Below, one piece after another: positions 1 to 10,059 of a DNA stretch of 43,185 nucleotides. The stretch is taken from assembly GCA_002197995.1 (NCBI GenBank), contig NGZR01000017.1, forward strand, positions 1 through 43,185, written 5' to 3'. The stretch's first letter is position 1. Each line of letters starts with the position of its first letter. The notes beneath the pieces were generated by a model. It searched no databases, was not told where the DNA came from, and saw only the letters and a list, made by a program, of their open reading frames with translations. Origin of the DNA: Gaeumannomyces sp. JS-464. Lineage: Eukaryota; Ascomycota; Sordariomycetes; Magnaporthales; Magnaporthaceae. The position numbers and the translations under genes were made by a program.

Positions 1-85
1 TTTTGCATTTTTCTGCTGCGCAAGCTAAAGCTATCACTTTCCTTTCTTCTTTCTCTTACTTTTCTAGGCCTTTTTCTGCTCAATC
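1..85 (+). repeat. Left terminal inverted repeat (truncated by window start)
   Basis: Bases 1-85 are the exact reverse complement of 9807-9891; the match stops at base 86. The repeat is coding: it supplies the first residues of the DNA polymerase (LHFSAAQAKAITFLSS and onward) and also of the RNA polymerase. Terminal inverted repeats are a hallmark of linear mitochondrial plasmids that replicate with a terminal protein. The copy must extend left of the window, because the right copy lies well inside the plasmid end. Confidence 0.92.
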
Positions 86-3000
86 TTCTCTTCTTTTATT
101 TAATAAGAAGATTATGAATAAGAAGATTATGAATAAATATTTTTCTTCTTATACTCATTTAAATGATTTTAAAAATCCTCTAGATTTAAATAATGGTCAA
201 TATATTAAGATGTGTGATATTAAAATGCCTAATAACCTTAAATGAGTTAAAGAGTGTGAGTTAAAGGATCAGAAACAGATTGGTGCTATTGGTGTTGGTG
301 GTGGTGGTTTAGATTCTAAATATTTTGATGATGTTGCTAAAAGATTAGGTATAGATAACTCTGATATTAAATCTATGAATGATTTAGAGTATAAATTAAA
401 TCTTGGTGAAATTACTGAACAAGTTGTTTTGGTTAATAGATTAGCCGAGGTATTAAAATCTTTTAACCCTTTATGTTCTTATAGTTTGGCTTTTATTGTA
501 TATCAAACTAATGAAAACTGTTTTAAAACTATAGGAACGCATTATCTAGTTAATAATACAACTAATGCTTCTGAATTAATAAAAGATTTTTATAGAAATA
601 TTCAGAGTGTTCGTTTAAGATACGGCTTTCTAAGTAGTGATACATTAAATATTAAATTTTGACCATTATCAATTAAAGTTAAAGATCCTAATTTTAGTAA
701 ATCAAATCTTAATCCTTTATTACTAGATAGTATCACTAAAAAAATGAATTTACCTGGTTTTAAAAATATATACTTATCTTCTAATTTTATACCTTTATCT
801 ATGCAATTTCATATTTATTATGGTCAACTTATATCTAAAGTAGATAATACTTTTGAATTTTTATTTAATAAAAAATATATTATTAAAGTTGAGGTTATTC
901 AATTTATGGTTGAACATATTGTAAGTATTTATAGTAATAATGAATTTCTTGGTCGTGTTTTAGATTATAGATGAGATAAAGGTTTTATTAGATGTATTTT
1001 AAGTGATGACAAGAAAGTAAACGATGAAGAGCTGTCTAATATATATAACAAAAAATTGGATAAGTCTACTTTTTTATATATTGAAGATTTTAAATTAGTA
1101 AATCTAGAATATAAAGTCAATACAAAATTTTTAACACCTATTAAAAAAGAATTTATTCATAAAGACAAGATTATTACATTTGATATTGAAACGTATAAAA
1201 AAGATAATTCACAAATTCCTTATGCATGTGGTTTCTATGACGGTAAAAATAAAAAACTTTTTTATGTTACAGACTTTAAAGATTGACGTGAAATGATTAA
1301 TACTATGATTGATAATATGATAATACCTAAATATGCTGGATATAGTGTATATGCACATAATTTTAATAAATTTGATAGCGCTTTCTTATATAGAAATCTT
1401 GAAAGAAGGTATGAATTAACAAATACACTACCTAGAAATAGTGGATTATTATGTTTTACAGTTAATGCACGGAACAAAGATGGAAAAGGATTTAGATTAA
1501 AATTTATGGATTCTATAGCTTTATTACCGGCTTCATTATTTAATTTATGCCAATCTTTTAAAGTTGAAGTATGTAAAGACGTATTTCCTTACAACTTTGT
1601 AAATGAATCAAATCTTGATTATATAGGAGGATTACCAGATTATAAGTATTTTAATCAATCTGTTGACATGCTTATTAAATATACTGATATGGTAAGTTGA
1701 TACAATAACGATTGAAATATGAGGATTGAAACATTAAATTATTTAACTAAGGATCTTATTTCATTACATCAAATTCTTTTAAAAACTGATGATATTATTT
1801 ATAAGAATTATAAAGTTAATATAACTAATAAACCTACAATTGCATCTTTAGCTTTGAAGATAGTAAGATCTAATTTCTTAGATGAAAGTAGTAAATTACC
1901 TAAAACGCAAGGTAATATAGATAATGCAGTCAGAGCAGCATATTTTGGTGGAAGAAATGAAATATTTAGACCAGTAGACTATAATATTAATTGTTATGAC
2001 TGAAATAGTTTATATCCAACCGGAATGTTACAAGATCTTCCAATTGGAGAACCTGTATATAGCTTAATTAAAGACATAAATAAAATATTTGGATTTGTTA
2101 AAGTGAAAGTTACATCTCCTGATAATATAAAAATACCAGTTCTTCCTATTAAAGTAGTTACTAAATCAGGAGAAATTAAATTGATTTTTCCTAGTGGTAC
2201 TTGAACTTGATGATATTTCTCTGAAGAAGTAAAATTGGCTATAAGGTATGGGTATAAAGTAGAAGTTTTGGAGTCATATATATTCGAGCGAGGTATTGAT
2301 ATTTTTAAAAACTTTGTAGAACATATGGCAGCGTATAAAGATAATTCTACAGGTGCTATTAGAGATATTCATAAATTACTTATGAATACTCCTTATGGTA
2401 GATTTGGAATGAAACTTATACTGGATATTATAGATATTTTTACGAATGAAGGATTTGAAAATGTTATAAAAAAATTTAGTGTTATAGAAGGAATTAAATT
2501 AACAGAAAATAAAATATTTGTTAAACATAGTAAACTACCTAATAGAATAGCATGTGAACAAAGTGGAATAAATTATGAAGAAGAGATGCTGAAATCAGTT
2601 GATAATGATTTTATAGAAAACTCTACTCCTATTGCAGCTGCTATTGCATCTTGAGGAAGAATACTAATGTATCCTTGAATAGTTAACTCAGCATATACAG
2701 ATACAGATTCTATTTACATAAAAGATAAATTACCTAGCAATATGGTTGGAAAAGAATTAGGTAAATTCAAACAAGAACATGGTGGACCTATATATAAAGG
2801 TATTTTTATATCGCCTAAACTTTATTATTTAAACACTGTTAATGGTGAAATTGCAAAGTCAAAAGGTATATCTTTAAATTTAAGTAAATTTGATTATTAT
2901 CAATTATTAAATGGTAAAGGTATTAATATAAAAGAAGAAAGATGAGTACGTAATCTAATAGATGAATGTGTAACTATTGTAGATCAGAATATTCTTATTA

Positions 3001-3761
3001 ATGGTGATTATGATAAACGTAATAAATTGTTTTCAATGGGAAATTGAGTAAATACGTCCCCTCTAGTTATTAATGATAATTTTGAAATAATTCCGCTTGA
3101 TTTAATATTAAGACCAAATTATTCTTTTGTTATTTATAAAATAATTCCACTTGACTTAATATTAAGACCAAACTATTCTTATCCAGGTTTTATCTGATAT
3201 AATACTTGTTCGACAGATTTTATATGATATAATACTTGTTCTACAGATTTTACAATGTGAGGATTTGTTGTGTACAATACTACTCTTCCGAGTATTATTC
3301 CACCATTTATATTAGTTGAAGTAGATCTAGTTATATGATGCGCTAGCGTTTCACACAGAGATGATTCCATAGTATACAGTTCAAGATTAGATATTAGTAA
3401 TCATATAGCTCCTAGATCTTTAATTATATTAGGTATAAGATCTTTAAGTGTGGTTCCTTATCCATACGAGGACTCACTAAGGGGTCTGCTGGCTGTACAG
3501 CAAGGTACAGATAACCACAAACTAATTATAACACCACAGGCATTAGATCCCATATATAAATATGGAGGTGTAGGTCCTACAGTTAGAAACACAGTTGTGC
3601 CAGCCTACGAAGGTGCTCCTGAATCTCATTATATACCAATACCTAGCCATTTAGTTTATTTTATATGTCCTAATTTAGAACGTTTAGTTGAAATTGCAAT
3701 TGCTGAATCCAATATGCTTGCAGGTAACGAAGCTAAGATGTGAATATATAAAAAAAAATAG
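1..3761 (+). CDS. dpo: Family B DNA polymerase of linear mitochondrial plasmid (5' end cut by window)
   Basis: Replicates the linear plasmid by protein priming inside the mitochondrion. The frame whose codons begin at base 3 stays open to TAG at 3759-3761 if TGA is tryptophan; about 20 TGA codons occur, for example at 243, 660, 972 and 1284. About 1,252 residues are visible. Counting from codon 3-5, I see Exo I DIE (394-396), Exo II NFNKFD (D458), Exo III YLTKD (580-584), a YFGG motif, motif A DWNSLYP (D666), motif B KLLMNTPYG (K791, N795), motif C YTDTDS (898-903) and PKLYY (K939, Y941). Exonuclease and polymerase sites therefore look intact. The roughly 390 residues before Exo I fit the position of the terminal-protein region in this family (inference). 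By analogy with the RNA polymerase gene, about five N-terminal codons lie outside the window. The roughly 310 residues after PKLYY, including tandem repeats, are unusually long and unrecognised. Confidence 0.93.
102..131 (+). repeat. 15-bp tandem duplication in the polymerase N-terminus
   Basis: Two exact copies of aataagaagattatg (102-116 and 117-131) encode a duplicated NKKIM block just inside the terminal inverted repeat. The reading frame is kept because the unit is a multiple of three. Confidence 0.9.
3085..3180 (+). repeat. 54-bp-spaced duplication in the polymerase C-terminal extension
   Basis: The 42 bases at 3085-3126 recur at 3139-3180 with three substitutions and a spacing of exactly 54 bases. 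Both encode IIPLDLILRPNYS. The differences leave the protein unchanged, so selection on the protein or a recent origin is likely. Confidence 0.9.
3186..3257 (+). repeat. 30-bp tandem repeat in the polymerase C-terminal extension
   Basis: Units at 3186-3215 and 3216-3245 are nearly identical, and a partial third begins at 3246. They encode (G/D)FIWYNTCST twice. Each full unit uses TGA for Trp, so the repeat arose within code-4 coding sequence. Confidence 0.88.
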
Positions 3762-3951
3762 GTTTAATCGTGCGAAGCTACTAATTTCTAGGCTCCGCCT
3801 ATACAATTATCACATATAGTTTACTAAGACTTTAGTCTTTGTTTACTATATGTTTACTATATGTTTACTATATGTTTACTATATGTTTACTATATGTTAT
3901 AGACGTTAATTAATTGTCTACTATTATAAGATATATTATATAAGATATCTT
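3762..3951. other. Intergenic spacer with GC-rich cluster and small hairpins
   Basis: There is no open frame here. The spacer holds a short GC-rich patch in otherwise AT-rich DNA (about 3770-3800, with the inverted repeat taggc/gccta), a small hairpin aagacTTTAgtctt near 3827-3840, then the 11-bp tandem array annotated separately. GC clusters with hairpins are common mobile-looking debris in fungal mitochondrial DNA. Confidence 0.6.
3841..3895 (+). repeat. 11-bp tandem array, five exact copies
   Basis: The unit gtttactatat is repeated five times without interruption from 3841 to 3895 and followed by a partial copy. It lies between the polymerase stop and the conserved upstream element of the next gene. 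It could be simple slippage or a protein- or RNA-binding array; the sequence alone does not say. Confidence 0.95.
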
Positions 3952-3982
3952 TTTATTAGTTTTTCAAGCCCAAGTAGTCTTA
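3952..3982 (+). promoter_or_regulatory. Conserved upstream element, copy 1
   Basis: Core ATTAGTTTTTCAAGCCCAAG followed by TAGTC. It is 30 of 31 identical to 4853-4883 and also matches, on the other strand, 9925-9957. The ATG of the next gene lies 27 bases after the GTAG of the element. Recurrence just upstream of separate genes suggests a promoter for the plasmid RNA polymerase or a shared 5' leader (inference). Confidence 0.65.
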
Positions 3983-4000
3983 TTTTAATATAAAGGATAT

Positions 4001-4642
4001 ATGAATAGAATATTTTCCTGCACAGCCATCTTTAAATCGATTAGTATTAACTTACCCTCAATTCGTGGTTACGTGTCATCTTGCTGGGAAAAAGGTTTCC
4101 TATCTGACACTGTATTTCAAAATAATAAATTATTAATATGATTACCTTCTATTATTTTTGATGGTTCCAGGGATAATAGTACAAATAGAACTATGGATAC
4201 TGATTTTCCTACTGCTTTGTATCATATATTAGTTGATTTAAGTTTGGATACAAGTTTTTTATATGAGCTTAGATATAGTATGTTTATACATAGTAATGAT
4301 GGTAATAAGGATATGGTGTATCTTCTAGCTCCTGATAGTGGTATAGAATCTCATATGGAGGATAGTGGTGTGGAATCTCTTATGGATGATTCTAATCATG
4401 TTGAGATTTATAAGACTTTATTCTATATGAATCACCTATATTCTACTTATAAATTTCATGGTTATTCTGTAATTCATACAGATTTAATTGATTTTAAGGA
4501 TAATAAGGATTTATCTTCTTATAGTATTTCGGTAGCATCAAAATTAGCTGATTTTAGTCCTGAATATGATGAGGTTAGACCAAAGTATTATATAGAATAC
4601 AGAAAATCTACTTTATTAACGATTATCAGAATACCCAGATAA
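4001..4642 (+). CDS. Small acidic plasmid protein, function unknown
   Basis: 213 residues starting MNRIFSCTAIFKS, the first ATG after the conserved upstream element, and ending at TAA 4640-4642. One in-frame TGA is read as Trp (ILLIWLPS context) and one TGG is also used. I do not recognise a family. Visible traits are a neutral N-terminal third, a central acidic stretch containing a 9-residue tandem repeat (DSGIESHME/DSGVESLMD, bases 4334-4387), and a C-terminal part rich in Tyr, Ser and Asp. No membrane segment or nuclease motif is evident. Its own copy of the upstream element and its size suggest it is an expressed plasmid gene rather than debris. It could be a plasmid-specific accessory or a DNA-binding helper, but nothing in the sequence proves either. 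Confidence 0.75.
4334..4387 (+). repeat. 27-bp in-frame tandem repeat in the acidic protein
   Basis: Units 4334-4360 and 4361-4387 are near-identical and encode DSGIESHME and DSGVESLMD. It is one of several in-frame duplications in this plasmid. Confidence 0.88.
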
Positions 4643-4852
4643 AAGATCGTAACTCTGTTGTAAGTATAACCGCTGCAGTCCCCCTACGAAGTGCCACCTT
4701 CAAGATATTAGAGCCTTCCTGCTTTGCAGGATGTGTTGCTTTAGTTCTTTGGCTTTTAATTTAGTAGACTTAGCCTACCAAGTGGTTTCTCTACGGAGTA
4801 GGCGTTTTAAAAACTGCCTACTAATATTCTTTATCTATAATATGATAAATTA
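4643..4852. other. Intergenic spacer with hairpins
   Basis: There is no convincing open frame. It contains a short hairpin cctgcTTTgcagg (4718-4730) and a longer imperfect inverted repeat at 4797-4822 (arms agtaggc and gcctact with tttt/aaaa inside). The latter could end transcription of the small acidic gene or process its RNA. The region is more GC-rich than the neighbouring genes, like other fungal mitochondrial spacer clusters. Confidence 0.55.
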
Positions 4853-4883
4853 TTTATTAGTTTTTCAAGCTCAAGTAGTCTTA
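4853..4883 (+). promoter_or_regulatory. Conserved upstream element, copy 2
   Basis: It differs at a single base from 3952-3982 (AAGCTCAAG instead of AAGCCCAAG). It lies directly in front of the GIY-YIG gene. The spacing from GTAG (4875) to the proposed initiation region near 4898 resembles the 27-30 bases seen at the other two copies. Confidence 0.65.
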
Positions 4884-4897
4884 ATATAGAAAAAAAA

Positions 4898-6319
4898 ATT
4901 CATAATTCATATTTTCATTCTATAGCTTCATACGGATCTTCTAATGATCAATCATCTTTTAATATAAGAGATTGTTTAAATAATCATAAGGAGGTTATAT
5001 CACCTATTCTATACACTGACGATATAAATTATCATATAACCAGATGTGATAAGATTATTTCTAGATTAAATAATAATAATATAGTTAAACAATTTTTAAT
5101 GAGTGAACTAGAGAAAAAATTTCTTGTATGTGCGTCAGACACCTGCCATACGGATGCTATACTTAAACAGGTCTCACATATTGAAAATTATAATATTGAA
5201 CGAGTAACTGAAATAATATATGATAATATAACTAAGAACGGACAAGCCTTAGGATATACGCATATATCTAGGTCTACTCCTAATAATATTATCCGTAATG
5301 ACTATAATTATAACTATAACTCTTTTGTATCTGCTAAACATCTTTTATCAAGTTCAACTTTTGATAAAAATGATGCGCAGGCGTACATATCTTTAGAGCA
5401 TGCACAAATATATAAACACAAAAGTAGTAACCATCGGCTAGATAATGATTTATTATCTATCGTAAAAAATAAAATTAAATACTACACTATGAAAACTTAC
5501 GATCATAGTGAACCTATAGAATTATTATTTAAGTTCATCACTAATACGCATGATTTAAATTTAGATAATCACGATTATAACATTAACTGTATCTCTTGTT
5601 GTTATGCTATAACTTTTAATAATAGTTTATATTATTATATAGGTTCTTCAAGCAATATTAAAGATAGAGTAAATTCACATAATTTAAATATAGAAAAATG
5701 CATCATTAATAGTCTAAGATTTAAAGATTATATACCATCATCTTACTACAATGAGAGTATTCTACCTTATTTCATTCATTCTGAAATAATTAACAAATAT
5801 GAATTAAGTTATAAGATTTTTCCTATATATATTACTACTAATTTTTTAAATAAATTTGAATTACTATACCCTAATTATAACATGAGTAAAGGTGAATGGA
5901 TTATATTAAAATATATTACAGAACTCGTAATAAAAACTTTAGAACAGTCCTTGATAAATAAATATAACCCTAAGCTTAATTCTCTGAATAAAGTAGGTAT
6001 TAAATATTGAACTTGATTAGATAGTTATTTAGATGAAATTTGTGATAAAGAAGATTATCGGAAGATATATGGTAAATCACATAAATATTTAATAACTTTA
6101 AGTAGTGCAATGCTAAATGCTACTGATTCAGTTATTAACTTAGATAACAGTGAATTTATAGTTAAATCCTATCAATTTCAAGACACCAAACTTCGTTCAG
6201 AACATTATTTAATAACAAAGTATAACTTAAATATAGAAGAGGTATTAGATAATCTTAATAAATTTCATTACTATAAAGATTGTATATTACGACAACCCAT
6301 TAAAATTGAACTTGTATAA
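4898..6319 (+). CDS. GIY-YIG endonuclease-like plasmid protein
   Basis: The frame is open from before the upstream element to TAA 6317-6319, with TGA read as Trp (6008, 6014). No ATG occurs until 5099, so I start at ATT 4898, which fits the leader spacing; ATA 4886 or ATG 5099 are alternatives. From 4898 the protein is 473 residues. Numbering from Met-5099, a GIY-YIG core runs from about 168 to 300: CYAITF in place of GIY, YYYIGSSSNIKDR with Y180 and R190, H194, then LEQ with E282 and NPKLN at 290-294, followed by KVG. Arg, Glu and Asn fall where GIY-YIG nucleases keep their catalytic and structural residues; only the first Gly-Ile is altered. The 235 or so N-terminal residues and the 104 C-terminal residues are unrecognised. 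Possible roles are homing-type mobility or plasmid-end processing (both inference). Confidence 0.8.
5597..5998 (+). other. GIY-YIG nuclease domain within the 4898-6319 gene
   Basis: Motif order matches the superfamily: CYA...YYYIG, SSSNIKDR, H, then a distal LEQSLINKYNPKLN block. The spacing between YIG and the Glu (about 100 residues) is longer than in compact homing nucleases (which are usually nearer 60-80), implying an insertion. Confidence 0.75.
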
Positions 6320-6481
6320 TATAAACTATTATTAAAAGTTATCAAGAGTGACTATATTCTTCATTGCTTTACGGATGAGCTACTAAAATTAGTATTTGAT
6401 TTCTATTTTATTAGCCGAAGGAAGAACTAGCGTCCACTATAAATTAAACGGTGTATTAGTAATTCGTATACCGTAGTAATC
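6320..6481. other. Spacer after the GIY-YIG gene
   Basis: There is no gene. AT-rich with a few GC-richer islands (near 6412-6434 and 6459-6480). No clear function. Confidence 0.5.
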
Positions 6482-6528
6482 AAAAAAAAAACCCCACAGT
6501 ATTACTAAGTAATACTGTGGGTTTTTTT
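6482..6528. terminator. Bidirectional hairpin terminator between convergent genes
   Basis: Arms 6493-6506 (cccacagtattact) and 6508-6521 are perfect complements around one base, preceded by nine A's and followed by seven T's. An A-run on the left and a T-run on the right make it look like a stem plus U-tract from either strand. It sits where + strand and - strand transcription meet, which supports a terminator or RNA 3'-end signal (inference). Confidence 0.7.
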
Positions 6529-6709
6529 ATTCTTAATAAATAATAAATTTAATAATTATATTTGTTAAATTGATATACTGCGAAGCAGCCTTGCCTCTGC
6601 CTACAACTAATAAATTAACTTATTTCTTGCGGAGCTTCGGCGATGCCGAAGCTGACGAATTATGCTACTATATTATAATTATATTAATAAATCAATTATT
6701 AATAATATC
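6529..6709. other. Spacer with GC-rich hairpins
   Basis: There is no gene. Two GC-rich palindromes interrupt AT-rich sequence: ctgcGAAgcag at 6578-6588 and agcttcggcGATgccgaagct at 6633-6653. They resemble the GC clusters or hairpin elements scattered through fungal mitochondrial DNA. Confidence 0.6.
6633..6653. repeat. GC-rich hairpin (9-bp perfect stem, 3-base loop)
   Basis: The arms at 6633-6641 and 6645-6653 are perfectly complementary. It could act in RNA 3'-end formation for the RNA polymerase transcript (which ends at 6710) or be a mobile GC cluster. Confidence 0.8.
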
Positions 6710-9700
6710 TTAAGAAGTAAATGTAGAAGAGTATGGTAAAATTTCACTAATTACCAATTCACCTACTACAGGTTTTTCTGGTATAATAATTTTATTACCT
6801 TCTTTATCAATAACAACTCCATTATCCGTTATTGGATAGCATAATTTTATACTATTTAAAATATGCTCATGAAAATCATTTATACACTGTTTGTCTATAT
6901 ACATAGCGATAAAAGTTTCCTTTATTATTTCTGATAATAATTCAGCATAATTAGCATTTGTTCCAAAACAATCGTGAATTGTTACAATATTAAAATTATA
7001 ACTTTTACTTATTTTCGTAGTTAATAAAACTATATGTGCAGCATCAAATGAGTGTATGAAATTAGGCATAAAAGCATTCATTTGTTTTTGTGTATTGATA
7101 ACATATTTTCCTTTTTTACTTATTAATGGTTTTCTCAATACTGTCTTTTTTGGTTTCAATCCTCTTATAGCTGTTGTAATATCATAAGTTGTAAATTTGG
7201 TATATCTTTGTGTTAGTTTTAAACCACTTGGAGTAATTCATTGTATTGGTAAATCTAATTTATTCATCATATATACTATACTATCGAAATAGATTACAAA
7301 ATTATTTAATACTGGATGTGACTCAAATAGTGCATTGTATATTATACCGCTTAAACCATCTAAATCTTTAATTGTTAAGCCTACATCCCCTAACATTACA
7401 TCTTTAGGTTTGTATACATAATGTCCATTAACTAAACCACTTTTATAAAAATGTTCTGAAAGTAATTGATCTAAAATTCCTCTCTTAGTTACTCCATATG
7501 TTATAGTCATTATACCTCTTTTAACTAATTTTCTTGTTATTTTTAAATATTTAAGATTTAAATATAAATTATCTTTTTCTATTAATAATTCAACCTTATT
7601 TTCAATACTTGGTATTAATTCTGAATATATATCTCTAGGATCATCATAAATAGAAGTTTTAGTTATATTAACTCTTTGAGCTAAATGTATATCGCTTGTC
7701 ATACCACTAAGATGTTGAAGACCATTACATGTTGCATCTAATAGAATAGGTAATCTAGAAATAAATTCTTTTGGATTATTTAGATATCCTTTAAGTTCTA
7801 ACGCACAGGCTAAAAAAATTAAAGGTTCATCAGCTTTTAATCACAAATCATTTGTTCCCCCTTGGGGGTTAGGGCTAGCAATAATTTCATCTAAATGATC
7901 ATTTACTCATTTTATTCTATTGAATTTAGATTTTTTATCTAAACCATAGGCATTAGCAAGATAGATCTTTAGAGAATTTACACCATATTCATTTAATACT
8001 TCACCATCCTTAAAAAGAATAAGAGCTCTAGCTATTTCACCTCCTTGCATATTTAAACTACATGATGAAGTATATATTCTTCCTCTTCAATCAATAAAGT
8101 TAGTAAAATAAATTTCTTCACAATTATACATCAATGAAGCAATATTTAAAATAGATGTTTCATATAAATATCTACTATTATATGAAGTAATTTCATAACT
8201 ATTAACATAATCTTTATCTGCATTATATTTACCTAATTTATCTGTATCTAGATGAGGATTGAAAAGTACAAGTTGTTCACCATTATCTTTATAATACGAT
8301 TTACTAGATATAATATCGAATAGATCTTTATTTATAATATATTTAACAGAAGCCATTTTATTAACAGTACATATAATATCCTTATTATATTTCATATATT
8401 TTGCATCGGGATTCTCAAAACTAGCTGTACTCAAACTTTTTAATTTATATTCATGATTACTTAACGTTCCACCATACTCTATTATATCTCCATCCGTATT
8501 TATTTTTCAAGGTTTTGGCTTAATAATCATTGGTAATTCTTCTGTATCAAAAAACGTAATATTATTTAATAAATGCTTTAAATCTGATTTAGGTAAAATA
8601 ATACGTTTACGTAAATCTTTTTTAACTTTTACATCTCTTACTTCAAAAAAATTAGATCTTTCACTAAAGAAAAATACAAAATCACACCCCAAAGCTATAA
8701 TTTCTTCTTCATTTAACATAATATTCTTCTCTATCATATAATCTCGAAGTTTATAATTAGAATTAAGTGTAAGTGTACCCATTTTAATCTCATTATTATA
8801 ATAATATAAAGCACCTTGTAATAATAAAGCCTCACCAGTCCTATAAAATAATTTTGTAACAGGTTGATCATCAACATTTTCATATTTTACAGTAAATGGT
8901 ATACATTTTGACATAATTACAGACAAAATTAAAGTTTTATCTAAATCTTTAACAATATTGAAATAAGGTTTATATTTACTAAATGCTTTGGTAGTAAAAT
9001 ACTCATTAAAGTCCTCCTCTAATTCTTTTAATTGTTTAACTATAACTCTAATCCCAAAGTTGTTTAAATCTAAACCTCTTTTTGAAATTAAATTTTCAAT
9101 ATCTTTTTTAGCAAAATCTCTAATTTGTTCTTCAATAGCCTTTTGTTTTTCAACATTATCGATATTGGAGTTTAAAATTTCTTTGATAGACATATAACTA
9201 GCAGAATAATTCTTAACATATCTCTCATCACCAGTGTGCAGATTACTAGAAGAATAATATCTCCTTTGATTTATTGGCAAACCAGCTTTACAAGCAGTTC
9301 CTCTATATGGTACTTTACAATCGCTATGACTATCATGACTACTTTGTGTAACATCACTCTGTATCAAGGGGTTAAAAGTTATATCTACAAAAACATCAGA
9401 ATCCAATGATTCAAAGTAATCGGGTATACCATCATAATATTCCTCATCATAATACTCATCTAACGCATGTTGTCTACGAAAATCCTTATCTATATAATCT
9501 TTTCTTTCTCCATATTCATCTTTAATTTTTGCAATTATACGTTTATAATTAAAAGGATTAAATACAAAGGAAGATAAGTCTAACTCTAATTCCATAAGAT
9601 AAACATTTCCAAGAACACGTCTCTGTCTATGTTTATAACCATAGTCAATCACATGTTGAGAATAAAAATGTAATCTTACAATTTTAGACTGGTATCCCTC

Positions 9701-9904
9701 AGAGCTTCTTAAGCTCTCGATAAATAATTTAAAATTAAAATAAAAATTCTTATTATAAATACTACCTATGTAAATTTGATTTTTATTAAGGTTATCTCCT
9801 TCGTTCGATTGAGCAGAAAAAGGCCTAGAAAAGTAAGAGAAAGAAGAAAGGAAAGTGATAGCTTTAGCTTGCGCAGCAGAAAAATGCAAAAATTTGTTAT
9901 TCAT
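6710..9904 (-). CDS. rpo: Single-subunit T7-like RNA polymerase of linear mitochondrial plasmid
   Basis: Transcribes plasmid genes in the mitochondrion. One frame of 1,064 residues runs from ATG (9904-9902) to TAA (6712-6710) when TGA is Trp; read as stops, the TGAs would split it near 8507, 8087, 7703 and 7238. Catalytic motifs of the T7/mitochondrial family are all present: motif A DATCNGLQHLSGM (D723), motif B RKLVKRGIMTITYG (K795, Y803), the MPNFIHSFDAAH block and motif C IHDCFGT (H977, D978). The N-terminal half is divergent, as usual, and its first residues (MNNKFLHFSAAQAKAITF) come from the terminal inverted repeat and so match the DNA polymerase N-terminus. The start is supported by the conserved element 21 bases upstream. 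It converges on the GIY-YIG gene. No inactivating change is seen. Confidence 0.93.
9807..9891 (-). repeat. Right terminal inverted repeat (visible matching part)
   Basis: Exact reverse complement of 1-85. The true repeat probably extends right, since the left partner is cut by the window edge. It encodes the RNA polymerase N-terminus from residue 5 onward. Confidence 0.92.
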
Positions 9905-9905
9905 G

Positions 9906-9925
9906 ATTATTATTATTATTATTAT
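9906..9925. repeat. ATT trinucleotide run in the rpo leader
   Basis: Six and a half ATT units lie just upstream of the RNA polymerase start codon, between it and the conserved upstream element. They set the spacing between the two. Confidence 0.9.
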
Positions 9926-9957
9926 AAGGGCTACTTGTGCTTGAAAAAACTAATAAA
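9925..9957 (-). promoter_or_regulatory. Conserved upstream element, copy 3
   Basis: The reverse complement reads TTTATTAGTTTTTTCAAGCA followed by CAAGTAGCCCTTA. It matches the two + strand copies apart from one extra T and two or three substitutions. GTAG lies 30 bases before the RNA polymerase ATG. If the terminal repeat extends this far, the DNA polymerase has a copy too, outside the window. Confidence 0.65.
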
Positions 9958-10059
9958 TTATTTTATTTATCATATAAATATTAGATAAATATTAGATAAA
10001 TAATATTAGTAGACACTTAATAAAGGTCTATAACTATAAGAAGATGGAGTGAATATTTT
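9958..10059. other. AT-rich plasmid end or junction region
   Basis: There is no gene. It holds an 11-bp tandem repeat (aaatattagat at 9976-9986 and 9987-9997, then partial) and AT-rich sequence. The plasmid end and its junction with mitochondrial DNA probably lie between here and 10,140, but I see no clean boundary. Confidence 0.45.

Noticed and set aside
3179..3370. Small - strand open frame opposite the polymerase C-terminus
   Set aside because: It is a shadow of the tandem repeats in the polymerase gene, without a start element or recognisable product.
375..3743. Chain of separate short + strand genes in the first 3.8 kb
   Set aside because: They share one frame and are separated only by TGA codons; polymerase motifs run across them in order, so this is one code-4 gene.
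6710..8434. RNA polymerase broken into pseudogene pieces
   Set aside because: All pieces are in one frame and separated only by TGA, and all catalytic motifs are intact, so it is a single gene.
8988..9197. Small + strand open frame inside the RNA polymerase gene
   Set aside because: Antisense shadow of the well-supported - strand gene.
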